Positions 19,058 to 26,631 of a stretch of DNA of 64,000 nt are shown piece by piece (positions within the stretch are counted from its first letter, which is position 1; each line of letters opens with the position of its first letter). Source of the DNA: Bacillus sp. FJAT-47783 (GTDB lineage: Bacteria > Bacillota > Bacilli > Bacillales > Aeribacillaceae); the NCBI RefSeq assembly GCF_022808615.1, contig NZ_JAKZKS010000004.1:1-64000 (forward strand), read 5' to 3'. The notes below the pieces were generated by a model, which saw only the letters and a list, made by a program, of their open reading frames with translations, did no database searches and was not told the DNA's origin. Made by a program: the position numbers and the translations under genes.

Positions 19058-20434
19058 ATGCAGCAAACAACGACGATTCATCGTAAATTAAAACAGTTTA
19101 TGATCATTTTAGTTCCCATTTTCATTACACAAATTAGTCTATATTCGATGAATTTTTTTGACACGATGATGTCTGGAAAAATTGGGGCAAATGATTTGGC
19201 AGGGGTTGCGATCGGCTCTAGTTTATGGGTACCAATTTATACAGGATTAAGCGGGATACTGCTAGCTATAACCCCGATTGTTGCCCAATTAATTGGGTCT
19301 AAAAAAGAGCGTGAAGTCTCACATTCTGTTCTCCAAGGATTGTATTTATCTGTTGCCGTTTCGCTCGTCATATTATTAATTGGCGCATTAACCATTGACC
19401 TTGTCTTAGAGTCAATGAGTCTAACAAATGAAGTACGCCATATCGCAAAAGGTTACTTAGTTGCTTTATCCATCGGGATATTCCCGCTATTTTCCAACAC
19501 TGTTTTTCGAAGCTTTACTGACGCACTAGGTCAAACGCGTGTAACGATGATTATTACATTGACTGCCTTACCTGTTAATATTATTTTTAATTACATCTTT
19601 ATTTTTGGTGCATTTGGTGTTCCACAGTTTGGAGGTATTGGGGCAGGCATTGCATCCACGATCACTTATTGGTTTATTTTCGGCTTATCGTTTTGGATTA
19701 TTAAAAACCAAGTGCCCTTTTCGAAGTATTTCATTTTTGACACATTACATCCGATCTCGTTATCGAAATGGAAAGAAATATTAAGGATTGGGGTTCCGAT
19801 TGGTTTATCCATCTTTTTTGAAACAAGCATCTTTGCAGCCGTAACCTTGTTAATGAGTGACTACGATACGATTACAATCGCATCTCATCAAGCTGCATTG
19901 AACTTCGCTTCGATGCTTTATATGCTCCCATTAAGTATTTCGATGGCGTTAACAATCGTTGTCGGATTTGAAGTTGGAGCAAAACGATTAAAAGATGCGA
20001 AACAGTACAGTATGATCGGTGTTACCGTTGCTGTCGTTTTGTCCATTTTTTCTGCAGCGATCATTTATTTCTTGCGGATACCGATCGCAAAATTATATAC
20101 AGAAGAATTAGCGGTTATAACATTAACACAGCAATTTCTCTTATACGCGATCTTTTTCCAGTTATCGGATGCTATTCAAGCACCGATTCAAGGAGCATTA
20201 AGAGGGTATAAAGATGTCAATGTCACATTTATTATGTCACTCATTTCTTATTGGGTAATCGGGTTACCGGTAGGATATGTTTTAGCCAAATTTTCATCAT
20301 TTGGTCCCTTCGGCTATTGGATTGGCTTAATTGCAGGGTTAGCTGCAGGGGCTAGTTGTTTATCGATTCGGCTGTTCGTTGTACAAAAGAAGTTTCTAAA
20401 AAAAGGAAGATGCAACGTAAAAGGGGCTGTCTAA
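19058..20434 (+). CDS. yojI: MATE-family multidrug efflux protein
   Basis: A 458-residue membrane protein with 12 predicted segments in two similar halves, as in the MATE/NorM family of cation-coupled drug exporters. The N-terminal segment IFITQISLYSMNFFDTMMSG is characteristic. The start follows TTGAGG by about 7 nt. The last codons and stop (KGAV) lie inside the left arm of a long palindrome, so the native C terminus may have been changed. Substrates are unknown. Equivalent to yojI by position. Confidence 0.9.
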   Translation: MQQTTTIHRKLKQFMIILVPIFITQISLYSMNFFDTMMSGKIGANDLAGVAIGSSLWVPIYTGLSGILLAITPIVAQLIGSKKEREVSHSVLQGLYLSVAVSLVILLIGALTIDLVLESMSLTNEVRHIAKGYLVALSIGIFPLFSNTVFRSFTDALGQTRVTMIITLTALPVNIIFNYIFIFGAFGVPQFGGIGAGIASTITYWFIFGLSFWIIKNQVPFSKYFIFDTLHPISLSKWKEILRIGVPIGLSIFFETSIFAAVTLLMSDYDTITIASHQAALNFASMLYMLPLSISMALTIVVGFEVGAKRLKDAKQYSMIGVTVAVVLSIFSAAIIYFLRIPIAKLYTEELAVITLTQQFLLYAIFFQLSDAIQAPIQGALRGYKDVNVTFIMSLISYWVIGLPVGYVLAKFSSFGPFGYWIGLIAGLAAGASCLSIRLFVVQKKFLKKGRCNVKGAV

Positions 20435-20560
20435 AACGTTCCTTTTAGGGGGGAAAATACGCCAAAATGAAGACCGAAAGAATGCTGTAAAGTCAACAAT
20501 CTTTCGGTCTATCTTTTTAGAATTCGGGACGTATTTACTGATTTTCGGACAGCCTTTTTT
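20423..20560. repeat. Nested imperfect palindrome that ends yojI and terminates transcription
   Basis: Three nested arm pairs: GGCTGTC (20425-20431) with GACAGCC (20548-20554), AAATACG.CC (20456-20464) with its complement at 20527-20536, and AGACCGAAAG (20471-20480) with 20501-20510. T runs follow the inner and outer right arms. It is certainly a terminator for yojI; the 138-bp nested structure also resembles a small non-coding mobile element. Confidence 0.6.
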
Positions 20561-20570
20561 CAAGGAAGAT

Positions 20571-21221
20571 TTAGTCTTTAAAAGGATATGTCCAAAACGC
20601 TTCTTTTTCTAACATTGATTGAAGTTGCTCATTATGATCGATATTTTGTACGAGCCAAAACGTTTGCGATTTATGTGCTTTAATTGCCTCTAGCTTTTGA
20701 TCAGCCACCTCTTTAATATCAATGACAACATCGGGCTCACCAATATGTTCGAATCGATCGTTTGAAAAGGCTAAACAGTACACAATTGGACGCTCTGATT
20801 TTTGCATACGGCCGACTGCTCGAATTACCGCAGCCCCACATGCGTCATGGTCTGGATGAACGGAATAACCAGGGTAAAATGTTACAACATGCGTAGGGTT
20901 CACATCCCGAATGATCTCTTCAAAATGCGAAGCTAACTTTTCATCATCTTCAAATTCGATCGTTTTATCTCGATAGCCGAGCATTCTTAACTCATTAAGA
21001 TCGAGAATTTCCGCTACGTCTTCCAGTTCTTTTTGACGAATATTACGCAATGTTTCACGATTGGCGATAACAGGGTTCCCCATATTTCTCCCCATTTCTC
21101 CAAGGGTGCAACATACATATGTAACAGGTATATTAGCCTTTCGCTTTAATGCAATAAACCCAGCTGTCCCAAACGCTTCATCGTCAGGATGCGGTAATAT
21201 GACGAGTAGTCGTTCATCCAT
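20571..21221 (-). CDS. bshB2: Bacillithiol biosynthesis deacetylase BshB2
   Basis: A 216-residue PIG-L/LmbE-family zinc deacetylase that removes acetate from GlcNAc-malate in bacillithiol synthesis; some members also act as bacillithiol-conjugate amidases. The zinc motif is PHPDDEAFGTAGF near the N terminus, with the third ligand region SVHPDHDACG near residue 122. AAAGGAG precedes the ATG by 10 nt. It follows yojF by 14 bp, the same pair as in B. subtilis, and belongs to a thiol-chemistry neighbourhood. Confidence 0.92.
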   Translation of the reverse strand: MDERLLVILPHPDDEAFGTAGFIALKRKANIPVTYVCCTLGEMGRNMGNPVIANRETLRNIRQKELEDVAEILDLNELRMLGYRDKTIEFEDDEKLASHFEEIIRDVNPTHVVTFYPGYSVHPDHDACGAAVIRAVGRMQKSERPIVYCLAFSNDRFEHIGEPDVVIDIKEVADQKLEAIKAHKSQTFWLVQNIDHNEQLQSMLEKEAFWTYPFKD

Positions 21222-21235
21222 TTATGATCACTCCT

Positions 21236-21586
21236 TTATTCCGGAAATGGTGTTTCACTTATTTGTAAAGCGATGGCTAATTTGCCTTCATGATCGTAAC
21301 CTGCAAGCAATAATCGATTTTCTTCATCAAAAGTAAAGTCTGTTACTCCTTCAGCATAAACCCAGCCATTTTCTATCTTTAGTCCAATGCGGTATGGTCC
21401 GTTCCCTTTTATTTTCGCTTGCGAATATTTCACTTTCGCATTTCGTATAAACGCAACAACTGTCAAACTCTTTTCGTTAAAATGGGCCGAATAAGCTCCA
21501 GTTGTCGTTTCTAAATGAACGTAAACGTCTTTATTGACGAAACGGTCAAGCAATGCTTGAACTTCACTTTCGTTTATCTTCTTCAT
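21236..21586 (-). CDS. yojF: YojF family protein (DUF1806)
   Basis: A 116-residue protein of unknown function, conserved next to bshB2 in bacilli. It is predicted to be beta-rich (YVHLETTTGAYSAHFNEKSLTVVAFIRN) with no membrane segment. Its fixed linkage with bshB2 suggests a link to bacillithiol, but no activity is known to me. Confidence 0.85.
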   Translation of the reverse strand: MKKINESEVQALLDRFVNKDVYVHLETTTGAYSAHFNEKSLTVVAFIRNAKVKYSQAKIKGNGPYRIGLKIENGWVYAEGVTDFTFDEENRLLLAGYDHEGKLAIALQISETPFPE

Positions 21587-21603
21587 TGTTGACCCTCCCT
21601 CCT

Positions 21604-21870
21604 TTATTTTTTTAATAGCGGTTCAATTACGTTTTTATGTACTTGAATGAGCTGGAGTTTTTCTGACTCTGAGAGGTCAGCTTGTAAAATTCGATCTAAT
21701 GCCGATATGAATTTATGTTCAGGCTTTTTGCGAAGCCGTGGATGTGTCATTTCATCCAACATTTCCATTTGAATAGCTTTTATTAATGTCTTTTCAGCAC
21801 TCTCTTCAACACGTAACGTACGATTAGACCAAAGTTTTCGGTACGATTCAAGTAAATGAACATAATCCAT
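21604..21870 (-). CDS. Hypothetical helical protein upstream of yojF
   Basis: 88 residues, charged and helical, no Cys, no membrane segment. It begins MDYVHLLESYRKLWSN and ends in repeated Leu/Glu/Lys helices. It is first gene of a likely three-gene unit with yojF and bshB2 (17-bp gap); AGGAGAT sits before the ATG. I do not recognise a family. Confidence 0.75.
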   Translation of the reverse strand: MDYVHLLESYRKLWSNRTLRVEESAEKTLIKAIQMEMLDEMTHPRLRKKPEHKFISALDRILQADLSESEKLQLIQVHKNVIEPLLKK

Positions 21871-21959
21871 ACTTGTTATCTCCTTTGTATTTTATACCGT
21901 TTACGACAATTAGTAAAAAGATATGCAAGGAACATAGGCTAAAGTAGCATACAAACTAT

Positions 21960-22074
21960 ACCATTTCAACAGGAGAAAAAGGAAACACGGGTGTGCGAAT
22001 GAGTCGATCTTGACTTATCGTACGGATGAAATGGGAAGTTTGTTAGCTGCTAACGACCGGAGCTAGACGCAACC
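21960..22074. repeat. Extragenic element ending in an 18-nt motif shared with 34444-34461
   Basis: The arms CCATTTCA (21961-21968) and TGAAATGG (22027-22034) enclose most of it. The right end, CCGGAGCTAGACGCAACC (22057-22074), is the exact reverse complement of 34444-34461. It lies in the 269-bp gap between the CstR-like gene and the unit starting at 21870. No open reading frame was seen. Confidence 0.5.
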
Positions 22075-22114
22075 AACGAGGAACAAAGTCGTCCATAAGC
22101 TTTCCTAAACAACT

Positions 22115-22138
22115 AAAAAGGAGCAAACATTGCTCCCC
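22115..22138 (-). terminator. Terminator of the CstR-like gene
   Basis: A GGAGCAA/TTGCTCC stem with a short loop is followed on the minus strand by TTTTT. It touches the end of the gene. Confidence 0.8.
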
Positions 22139-22139
22139 T

Positions 22140-22400
22140 TTAACGACTTTTCACAAGTAAATTCACTGCTTCCTCCACGATTTGACTCGTCTCTTCTCCT
22201 TTTTCGATTTGCTCTCGTACACATTTTTCTAGGTTAGCACTGACAACAACACCAATTGTGCGGTCAAGCGCATTTCGAGCAGCAGACATTTGTGTCACAA
22301 GCTCTCTGCAGTCTTTCCCTTCTTCCATCAGCTTCAAAATACCTCTCAATTGCCCTTCGATTCGTTTCACTCGGTTTTTCATTTGTTGCGTATATTCCAT
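22140..22400 (-). CDS. CsoR/FrmR-family repressor, closest to the persulfide sensor CstR
   Basis: An 86-residue helical repressor of the DUF156 family. Two Cys are present: Cys31 (EEGKDCRELV) and Cys60 (SANLEKCV). Copper-sensing CsoR has a His four residues before the second Cys; here that position is Asn, as in CstR, whose Cys31/Cys60 pair forms tri- or disulfide crosslinks with persulfides. The C-terminal EAVNLLVKSR also matches CstR as I remember it. It follows rarD by 11 bp. The usual CstR targets (rhodaneses, sulfide oxidation genes) are not adjacent; the window's sulfurtransferase is 36 kb away. Confidence 0.85.
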   Translation of the reverse strand: MEYTQQMKNRVKRIEGQLRGILKLMEEGKDCRELVTQMSAARNALDRTIGVVVSANLEKCVREQIEKGEETSQIVEEAVNLLVKSR

Positions 22401-22411
22401 ATAAATCTCCT

Positions 22412-23332
22412 TTACATCTCTATAGTTTTACGGTTTTTTATTTTCAATTTATTCATCAAGGTCTGCTGACTAAATGTAAATATAATTATACCACACCATA
22501 TAAACGAAAACGTAATGAGATCAACAAGTGTAAATGGCTCATGATACAAAAACACGCCAATAAAAAAGGTCATTGTCGGGGTAATGAATTGTAAGATTCC
22601 AACCATAAATAATGGTATTTTTGAAGCCCCCATCGCAAAAAGCAATAACGGAATGGCCGTAGCAATCCCTCCCCCCATTAGCAACAATGTTGTTTTCGTA
22701 TCTCCTATAAAAAATGCACTTTGGTCATGTAATTGTAAATATAAAACATATAGTATTCCAATAGGAAGTACAAGGAGTGTCTCCAATGTTAAACTAAACG
22801 AGGCTTTTAGCTTAATAACCTTCTTTGTCAAACCGTAAAAACCAAATGTTAAAGCTAAAATAAGCGAAACCCACGGAATTTGTCCATATTCAACAGCGGA
22901 TACGAACACACCGATTCCCGCTAAAACAAATGCTAATTGTTGTCCTTTATTCATCTTCTCGTTAAAAAAGATACGTCCTAAAAATACACTAACAATCGGA
23001 TTAATATAATACCCTAAACTTGTTTCTAAAACGCGCTCATGATTGACAGCCCAGATGAATACAAACCAGTTTAAACTAATTAAAACAGAGGATAAAATGA
23101 AGTTTAAAAATAATTTCGGTTGCTTCACCATTTCAAGAAGCTGCTTTAAAAGCGGAAATATTTGCTTTTGTACAAAGATTAATATAATCATAAAACAAAA
23201 GGACCATATGATCCGATGAGCTAATATTTCTTCTGATTGTACATGTTCGACCATCTTCCAATATAATGGAAAAGTCCCCCACATGATAAAAGCGAGTGCC
23301 ATATAGATCGAGCCCTGTTTTTCTTCCTGCAT
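22412..23332 (-). CDS. rarD: EamA/RarD-family permease
   Basis: A 306-residue membrane protein with 10 hydrophobic segments in two EamA repeats. The RarD signature is at the N terminus (ALAFIMWGTFPLYWKM...VQSEEILAHRIIWSF). RarD proteins are putative metabolite or drug exporters without firmly known substrates. It corresponds to yojE in the B. subtilis order. It is upstream of and probably cotranscribed with the CstR-like regulator. Confidence 0.9.
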   Translation of the reverse strand: MQEEKQGSIYMALAFIMWGTFPLYWKMVEHVQSEEILAHRIIWSFCFMIILIFVQKQIFPLLKQLLEMVKQPKLFLNFILSSVLISLNWFVFIWAVNHERVLETSLGYYINPIVSVFLGRIFFNEKMNKGQQLAFVLAGIGVFVSAVEYGQIPWVSLILALTFGFYGLTKKVIKLKASFSLTLETLLVLPIGILYVLYLQLHDQSAFFIGDTKTTLLLMGGGIATAIPLLLFAMGASKIPLFMVGILQFITPTMTFFIGVFLYHEPFTLVDLITFSFIWCGIIIFTFSQQTLMNKLKIKNRKTIEM

Positions 23333-23385
23333 GATTCACACCTCATTTTCCGATAAAAATAGACGAACGATTCAACCAAAACGTA

Positions 23386-23394
23386 CATATATTA
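23386..23394 (+). promoter_or_regulatory. Candidate sigma-K -10 element before the Hsp20-like gene
   Basis: CATATATTA matches the sigma-K -10 pattern CATANNNTA, with an AC dinucleotide 17 nt upstream. It is 47 nt before the start codon, inside an AT-rich divergent region, so a chance match is possible. Confidence 0.4.
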
Positions 23395-23440
23395 CATTGA
23401 AATGTGACGGTTACGATGGTCAAAAAGGAAGTGATCTCCT

Positions 23441-23890
23441 TTGTTTCCTTGGGATAAATCAAAAGCGCCTTTTAATATGAATGAATTGTTAAAAAATATG
23501 AATCCGAAAGATGTTGAAAATTATGTAAATGATGTGATGTCGCAAGTGTTTGGTGAAAGTTTCCCACCTCAATTCCCTTACGCCCCCCCTTTTGAAGCAA
23601 AAAGTCGTGAAAAAAAGAAAAACAACGATGCAGAAGTATATGAAACAAATAAATACGTTTTTGTTAAAGTTCCATATAATAAAAATGAGCAGCCAAAAAT
23701 AAAAATACAACATACAAGCCATGTTCTTTATTTACTTCATTATCCGAACGATCATGAAAAAAAGAAAATCATGCTTCCATCTCCTGTTAATAGAAAAGGA
23801 ACAAAAGCGTATATCCATGATGACCTGTTAGAAATTCAATTCATAAAAAAAGATGACAATGATTATACGGAAATCGACCTTTTTCCGTAA
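23441..23890 (+). CDS. Hsp20/alpha-crystallin-like protein, probably spore-related
   Basis: 149 residues. The N terminus is flexible (MFPWDKSKAPFNMNELLKNM) with a Pro/Phe-rich segment; the C-terminal 90 residues look like a degenerate alpha-crystallin domain (VYETNKYVFVKVPY...IMLPSPVNRKGTKAYIHDDLLEIQF). The start is a TTG with AAGGAAGTGA upstream. A sigma-K-like -10 element precedes it, which would place expression in the mother cell. It lacks the IxI tail of classical small heat-shock proteins. Confidence 0.7.
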   Translation: MFPWDKSKAPFNMNELLKNMNPKDVENYVNDVMSQVFGESFPPQFPYAPPFEAKSREKKKNNDAEVYETNKYVFVKVPYNKNEQPKIKIQHTSHVLYLLHYPNDHEKKKIMLPSPVNRKGTKAYIHDDLLEIQFIKKDDNDYTEIDLFP

Positions 23891-23924
23891 AAAACTACCT
23901 ACAAAAAATGCAGGTAGTTTTTTC
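23889..23924 (+). terminator. Terminator of the Hsp20-like gene
   Basis: A 9-bp stem AAACTACCT/AGGTAGTTT with an 11-nt loop followed by T run, starting at the stop codon. Confidence 0.9.
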
Positions 23925-23932
23925 TATTCACC

Positions 23933-24196
23933 TTAATATGGAACACCCGGACCATCATAAGGACCTCCACCAGGGCCACCGTATGGACCGCCACCGTAAG
24001 GACCTCCATAATATGGACCTCCAGTATACGGATAAGGTGGGTAAGGTGGATACGGTGGATAAGGGTAGTAGTAAGGTGGACGCGGCCTGAATACAGCCGT
24101 TCCTAAAAGACCTCCTAAAAACCCTCCAATAAACGGAAAACCGATTGGAAACGGTCGAAACGGACCGATAGGGTTACGTATATGCCTAGGATACAT
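23933..24196 (-). CDS. Low-complexity Pro/Gly/Tyr-rich protein, possible coat protein
   Basis: 87 residues. A short basic N terminus is followed by a hydrophobic Gly-rich stretch (FPFIGGFLGGLLGTAVF, residues 21-37), then tandem YPPYPPYPPYPYTGGPYYGG repeats to the end with no charged residues except one Asp. Such composition is common among Bacillus spore coat and envelope proteins, which is the only basis for the guess. AAAGGGTG precedes the ATG. Pyrimidine-rich DNA repeats encode the tail, so length variation between strains is likely. Confidence 0.75.
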   Translation of the reverse strand: MYPRHIRNPIGPFRPFPIGFPFIGGFLGGLLGTAVFRPRPPYYYPYPPYPPYPPYPYTGGPYYGGPYGGGPYGGPGGGPYDGPGVPY

Positions 24197-24363
24197 GTTA
24201 ACACCCTTTCATTTTTCACTCATTAAAAGGGTATTCACCTAGAAGTAAAAAGGAGTGGGCATTTGTCCATAAAAACAAAATATATTAGCGATTAGCTTAA
24301 AATTCAATGTGTAAACAAGTTAGATTTTTGACTTTTTTCGTTCAGAGGATACTATATTCCCTA

Positions 24364-24675
24364 TTAGCTGTCGGATAAATATTTCTTCGCCCAATTTCCC
24401 ACTTCATTCATGACGATTTCTAGAGACCTGCCTTTTTCTGTTAATACATATTCAATTCTAACAGGTGTTTCTGGATACACTTTTCTCTCAACAATAAAAT
24501 GATCTTCCAATTCTTTCAAACGATCGGCAAGCATTTTTTGACTAATTCCAGGGATACTTTCAGTAAGATCTTTAAATCGTTTTGGCCCTGTCAATAACAC
24601 ATGGATAATGAGGCCATTCCATCTTTTTCCTAATAGACAAAATGCGCGCTCAATATTTGGACAAAGTTTTTCCAT
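24364..24675 (-). CDS. yodB: HxlR/DUF24-family redox repressor YodB
   Basis: About 103 residues, winged helix-turn-helix of the HxlR family. The N-terminal Cys in MEKLCPNIERAFCLLGKRWNG matches the conserved sensing Cys6 of B. subtilis YodB, which is thiolated or crosslinked by quinones and diamide, releasing repression of yodC and azoR1. A second Cys is near residue 13. The start is uncertain: ATG at 24675 or TTG at 24681, both behind GGGAGG. It is divergent from yodC, as in B. subtilis. Confidence 0.9.
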   Translation of the reverse strand: MEKLCPNIERAFCLLGKRWNGLIIHVLLTGPKRFKDLTESIPGISQKMLADRLKELEDHFIVERKVYPETPVRIEYVLTEKGRSLEIVMNEVGNWAKKYLSDS

Positions 24676-24744
24676 ATCCAAATCAACCTCCCATGCAAAA
24701 TTCTTGACTATCATCCTAATAACATGAATAATATTTACGTAGCA

Positions 24745-24761
24745 ACTTACAAAAAGTGAGT
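24745..24761. promoter_or_regulatory. Candidate YodB operator in the yodB-yodC divergent region
   Basis: ACTTAC, five A, then GTGAGT forms an inverted repeat with one mismatch. It sits between the two start codons, just upstream of a TATAAT box (24781-24786) that would serve yodC. Assignment to YodB rests on position and dyad symmetry only. Confidence 0.45.
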
Positions 24762-24820
24762 CTGTTTATTAATTACATTATATAATGGAATGGAAATTAT
24801 CACAACTTGGAGGTATTGTT

Positions 24821-25447
24821 ATGTCAACAAAAGTAGTAGAAAAAAATCTCATTCAACTAATGGAGGAGCGCACATCGATCCGCCAATACGATCCTTCTGT
24901 TAAAATGACGGAAGATGAAGTAAAAGAATTACTTGACATTACGACGAAAGCACCGTCTGCATGGAATTTACAACATTGGCATTTTGTTGTTTTCCATCAT
25001 GACGAAGCTAAAAAACGTCTTCATCCAATTGCCTACAATCAAAGCCAAATTTTAGATTCTTCCGTTGTCATTGGCATATTAGGTGATCTAGAAGCGAATA
25101 AAAACATAGAAACCGTATACGGTCCATTAGTTGAACAAGGTTTTATAAAGGAAGAAATAAAAGAAACCATCGCGGGACAAATTCAAGGTGCCTATCAAAA
25201 TAAACAATACGCGCGGGATGCTGCATTTTCTAACGCATCATTAGCAGCTATGCAGCTGATGCTTGCTGCAAAAGCAAAAGGATATGATACATGTGCAATC
25301 GGCGGGTTTAACAGTGAGCTGTTTGTAAAAGAATTTAATATTAGTGAGCGTTATGTACCCGTTATGTTAATATCTGTTGGAAAGGCATTAAAACCAGCTC
25401 ATAAAAGCAATCGTTTAGCTGTCGAAGACGTTTCAACTTGGGTATAA
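24821..25447 (+). CDS. yodC: Nitroreductase-family oxidoreductase YodC
   Basis: A 208-residue FMN-dependent enzyme that reduces nitroaromatics and quinones with NAD(P)H. The N-terminal LMEERTSIRQYDPSVKM and APSAWNLQHWHFVV hold the flavin-phosphate contacts; AKAKGYDTCAIGGF is the usual C-terminal flavin region. The start at 24821 is supported by GGAGG 6 nt upstream; a longer in-frame start at 24785 lacks a site. It is controlled by YodB in B. subtilis and divergent from it here. Confidence 0.92.
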   Translation: MSTKVVEKNLIQLMEERTSIRQYDPSVKMTEDEVKELLDITTKAPSAWNLQHWHFVVFHHDEAKKRLHPIAYNQSQILDSSVVIGILGDLEANKNIETVYGPLVEQGFIKEEIKETIAGQIQGAYQNKQYARDAAFSNASLAAMQLMLAAKAKGYDTCAIGGFNSELFVKEFNISERYVPVMLISVGKALKPAHKSNRLAVEDVSTWV

Positions 25448-25493
25448 GAACAAAATCGACAAAATTTCAAATATACAATAGTATGACTATACT

Positions 25494-25534
25494 TAAAAAA
25501 AGAGAGTAACGAATTCTAGGTTACTCTCTTTTAA
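25494..25534. terminator. Bidirectional terminator between yodC and the yitT-like gene
   Basis: The perfect 10-bp stem AGAGAGTAAC/GTTACTCTCT is flanked by A7 on the left and TTTT on the right, between convergent genes. Confidence 0.9.
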
Positions 25535-25542
25535 ACGTTTCT

Positions 25543-26382
25543 TCAAGCAGACTCTTTTTTAAATCCGCCACCAAAAGCACCGCGAACATCATGGATGACA
25601 ACAAAGGCATCCGGGTCTATTTCATTTACAAGTTTGCGAATCGCTAAAACTTCTTGCTGATTGACAACTGCGTATAATACGTCTTTATTGTTTTTAGAAT
25701 ACCCGCCATATCCTTTAAAAACCGTCACACCTCGAGAAATATTCTGATTAATGTTTTTTAAAATTAAATCTGGTCTGTCAGAAATAATCGTAACCGCTTT
25801 TCTTGCATCTAATCCTTGTAAAATGAAATCCATTACTTTTACACCGACGAATACGGCTACAAGTGTATACATAGCTTTTTCTTGGCCGATGACAAACAAA
25901 GAACCGCCAATGACCATTAAATCAAAAACAAAAATGCCTTTCGCAATACTCCAGCCTAAATACTCTTTTGCCATTTGCGCTAATATCGATGATCCCCCAG
26001 AGGTGCCACCCGCTCGGAAAATTAGCCCTAATCCTATTCCGACGAAAATCCCTGCATAAAGCGCTGCTAATAACGTATCGACGTGAATAGGATTTCCAAA
26101 ATCCTTCGTCAAATATAAGAATCCTGATGAGAAAATGACACATAATAGTGTGTAATACATCGTCTTTTTATCTAAATACCGATATCCAACGAGCATCAAA
26201 ATTCCATTCAAAATAAAGTTGACTAGTCCTGGTGACCAGTCAAACAAATAATGAAGAACGACCGTAATCCCGATCACGCCACCTTCTGACAGCTTATTCG
26301 GAATGGCAAAATAATTAATACCTAAAGCAAAAATTAAGGAGCCAACAATAATGAATACATGTTGACGGAGATGTGTTATCAT
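25543..26382 (-). CDS. YitT-family membrane protein (DUF161/DUF2179)
   Basis: 279 residues. The first 190 carry five to six hydrophobic segments typical of YitT/YvjA proteins (FALGINYFAIPNKLSEGGVIGI; GLGLIFRAGGTSGGSSILAQ). The last 90 form a soluble DUF2179 domain (ISRGVTVFKGYGGYSKNNKDVLYAVV). The function is unknown for the family; a transport role is often assumed. Several paralogues exist in bacilli, so no symbol is given. Confidence 0.87.
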   Translation of the reverse strand: MITHLRQHVFIIVGSLIFALGINYFAIPNKLSEGGVIGITVVLHYLFDWSPGLVNFILNGILMLVGYRYLDKKTMYYTLLCVIFSSGFLYLTKDFGNPIHVDTLLAALYAGIFVGIGLGLIFRAGGTSGGSSILAQMAKEYLGWSIAKGIFVFDLMVIGGSLFVIGQEKAMYTLVAVFVGVKVMDFILQGLDARKAVTIISDRPDLILKNINQNISRGVTVFKGYGGYSKNNKDVLYAVVNQQEVLAIRKLVNEIDPDAFVVIHDVRGAFGGGFKKESA

Positions 26383-26522
26383 GAAAACCCTTCCTTTCTT
26401 CCTTAATAACGATACGGAAAAAACTTCATTTATTTGGACAACCAGAGATATTATAGCGTTTGTTTCCTTTTTTATAAAGAATCTTCACTTCATCAAGAGA
26501 TATTTACAAAGATTAGCATAAT

Positions 26523-26556
26523 AAAAAAGCTAGAGTCAGTGCCACTCTAGCTTTTT
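26523..26556. terminator. Terminator downstream of the acyl-CoA operon
   Basis: A perfect 13-bp stem (AAAAAGCTAGAGT and complement) with a 7-nt loop, T-rich on both strands. It is 76 bp beyond the CaiB-type gene stop. Confidence 0.88.
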
Positions 26557-26631
26557 CATCATTTCATATACGATATTCCTGCATTGAATCGTAACGTTAA
26601 AATTACTTCACTTTATAATACAGTTTGAAGT

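Noticed and set aside
24200-24363. Search for a gene or RNA between the Pro/Gly/Tyr-rich gene and yodB
   Set aside because: Only AT-rich DNA with no open frame, hairpin or clear promoter was seen.
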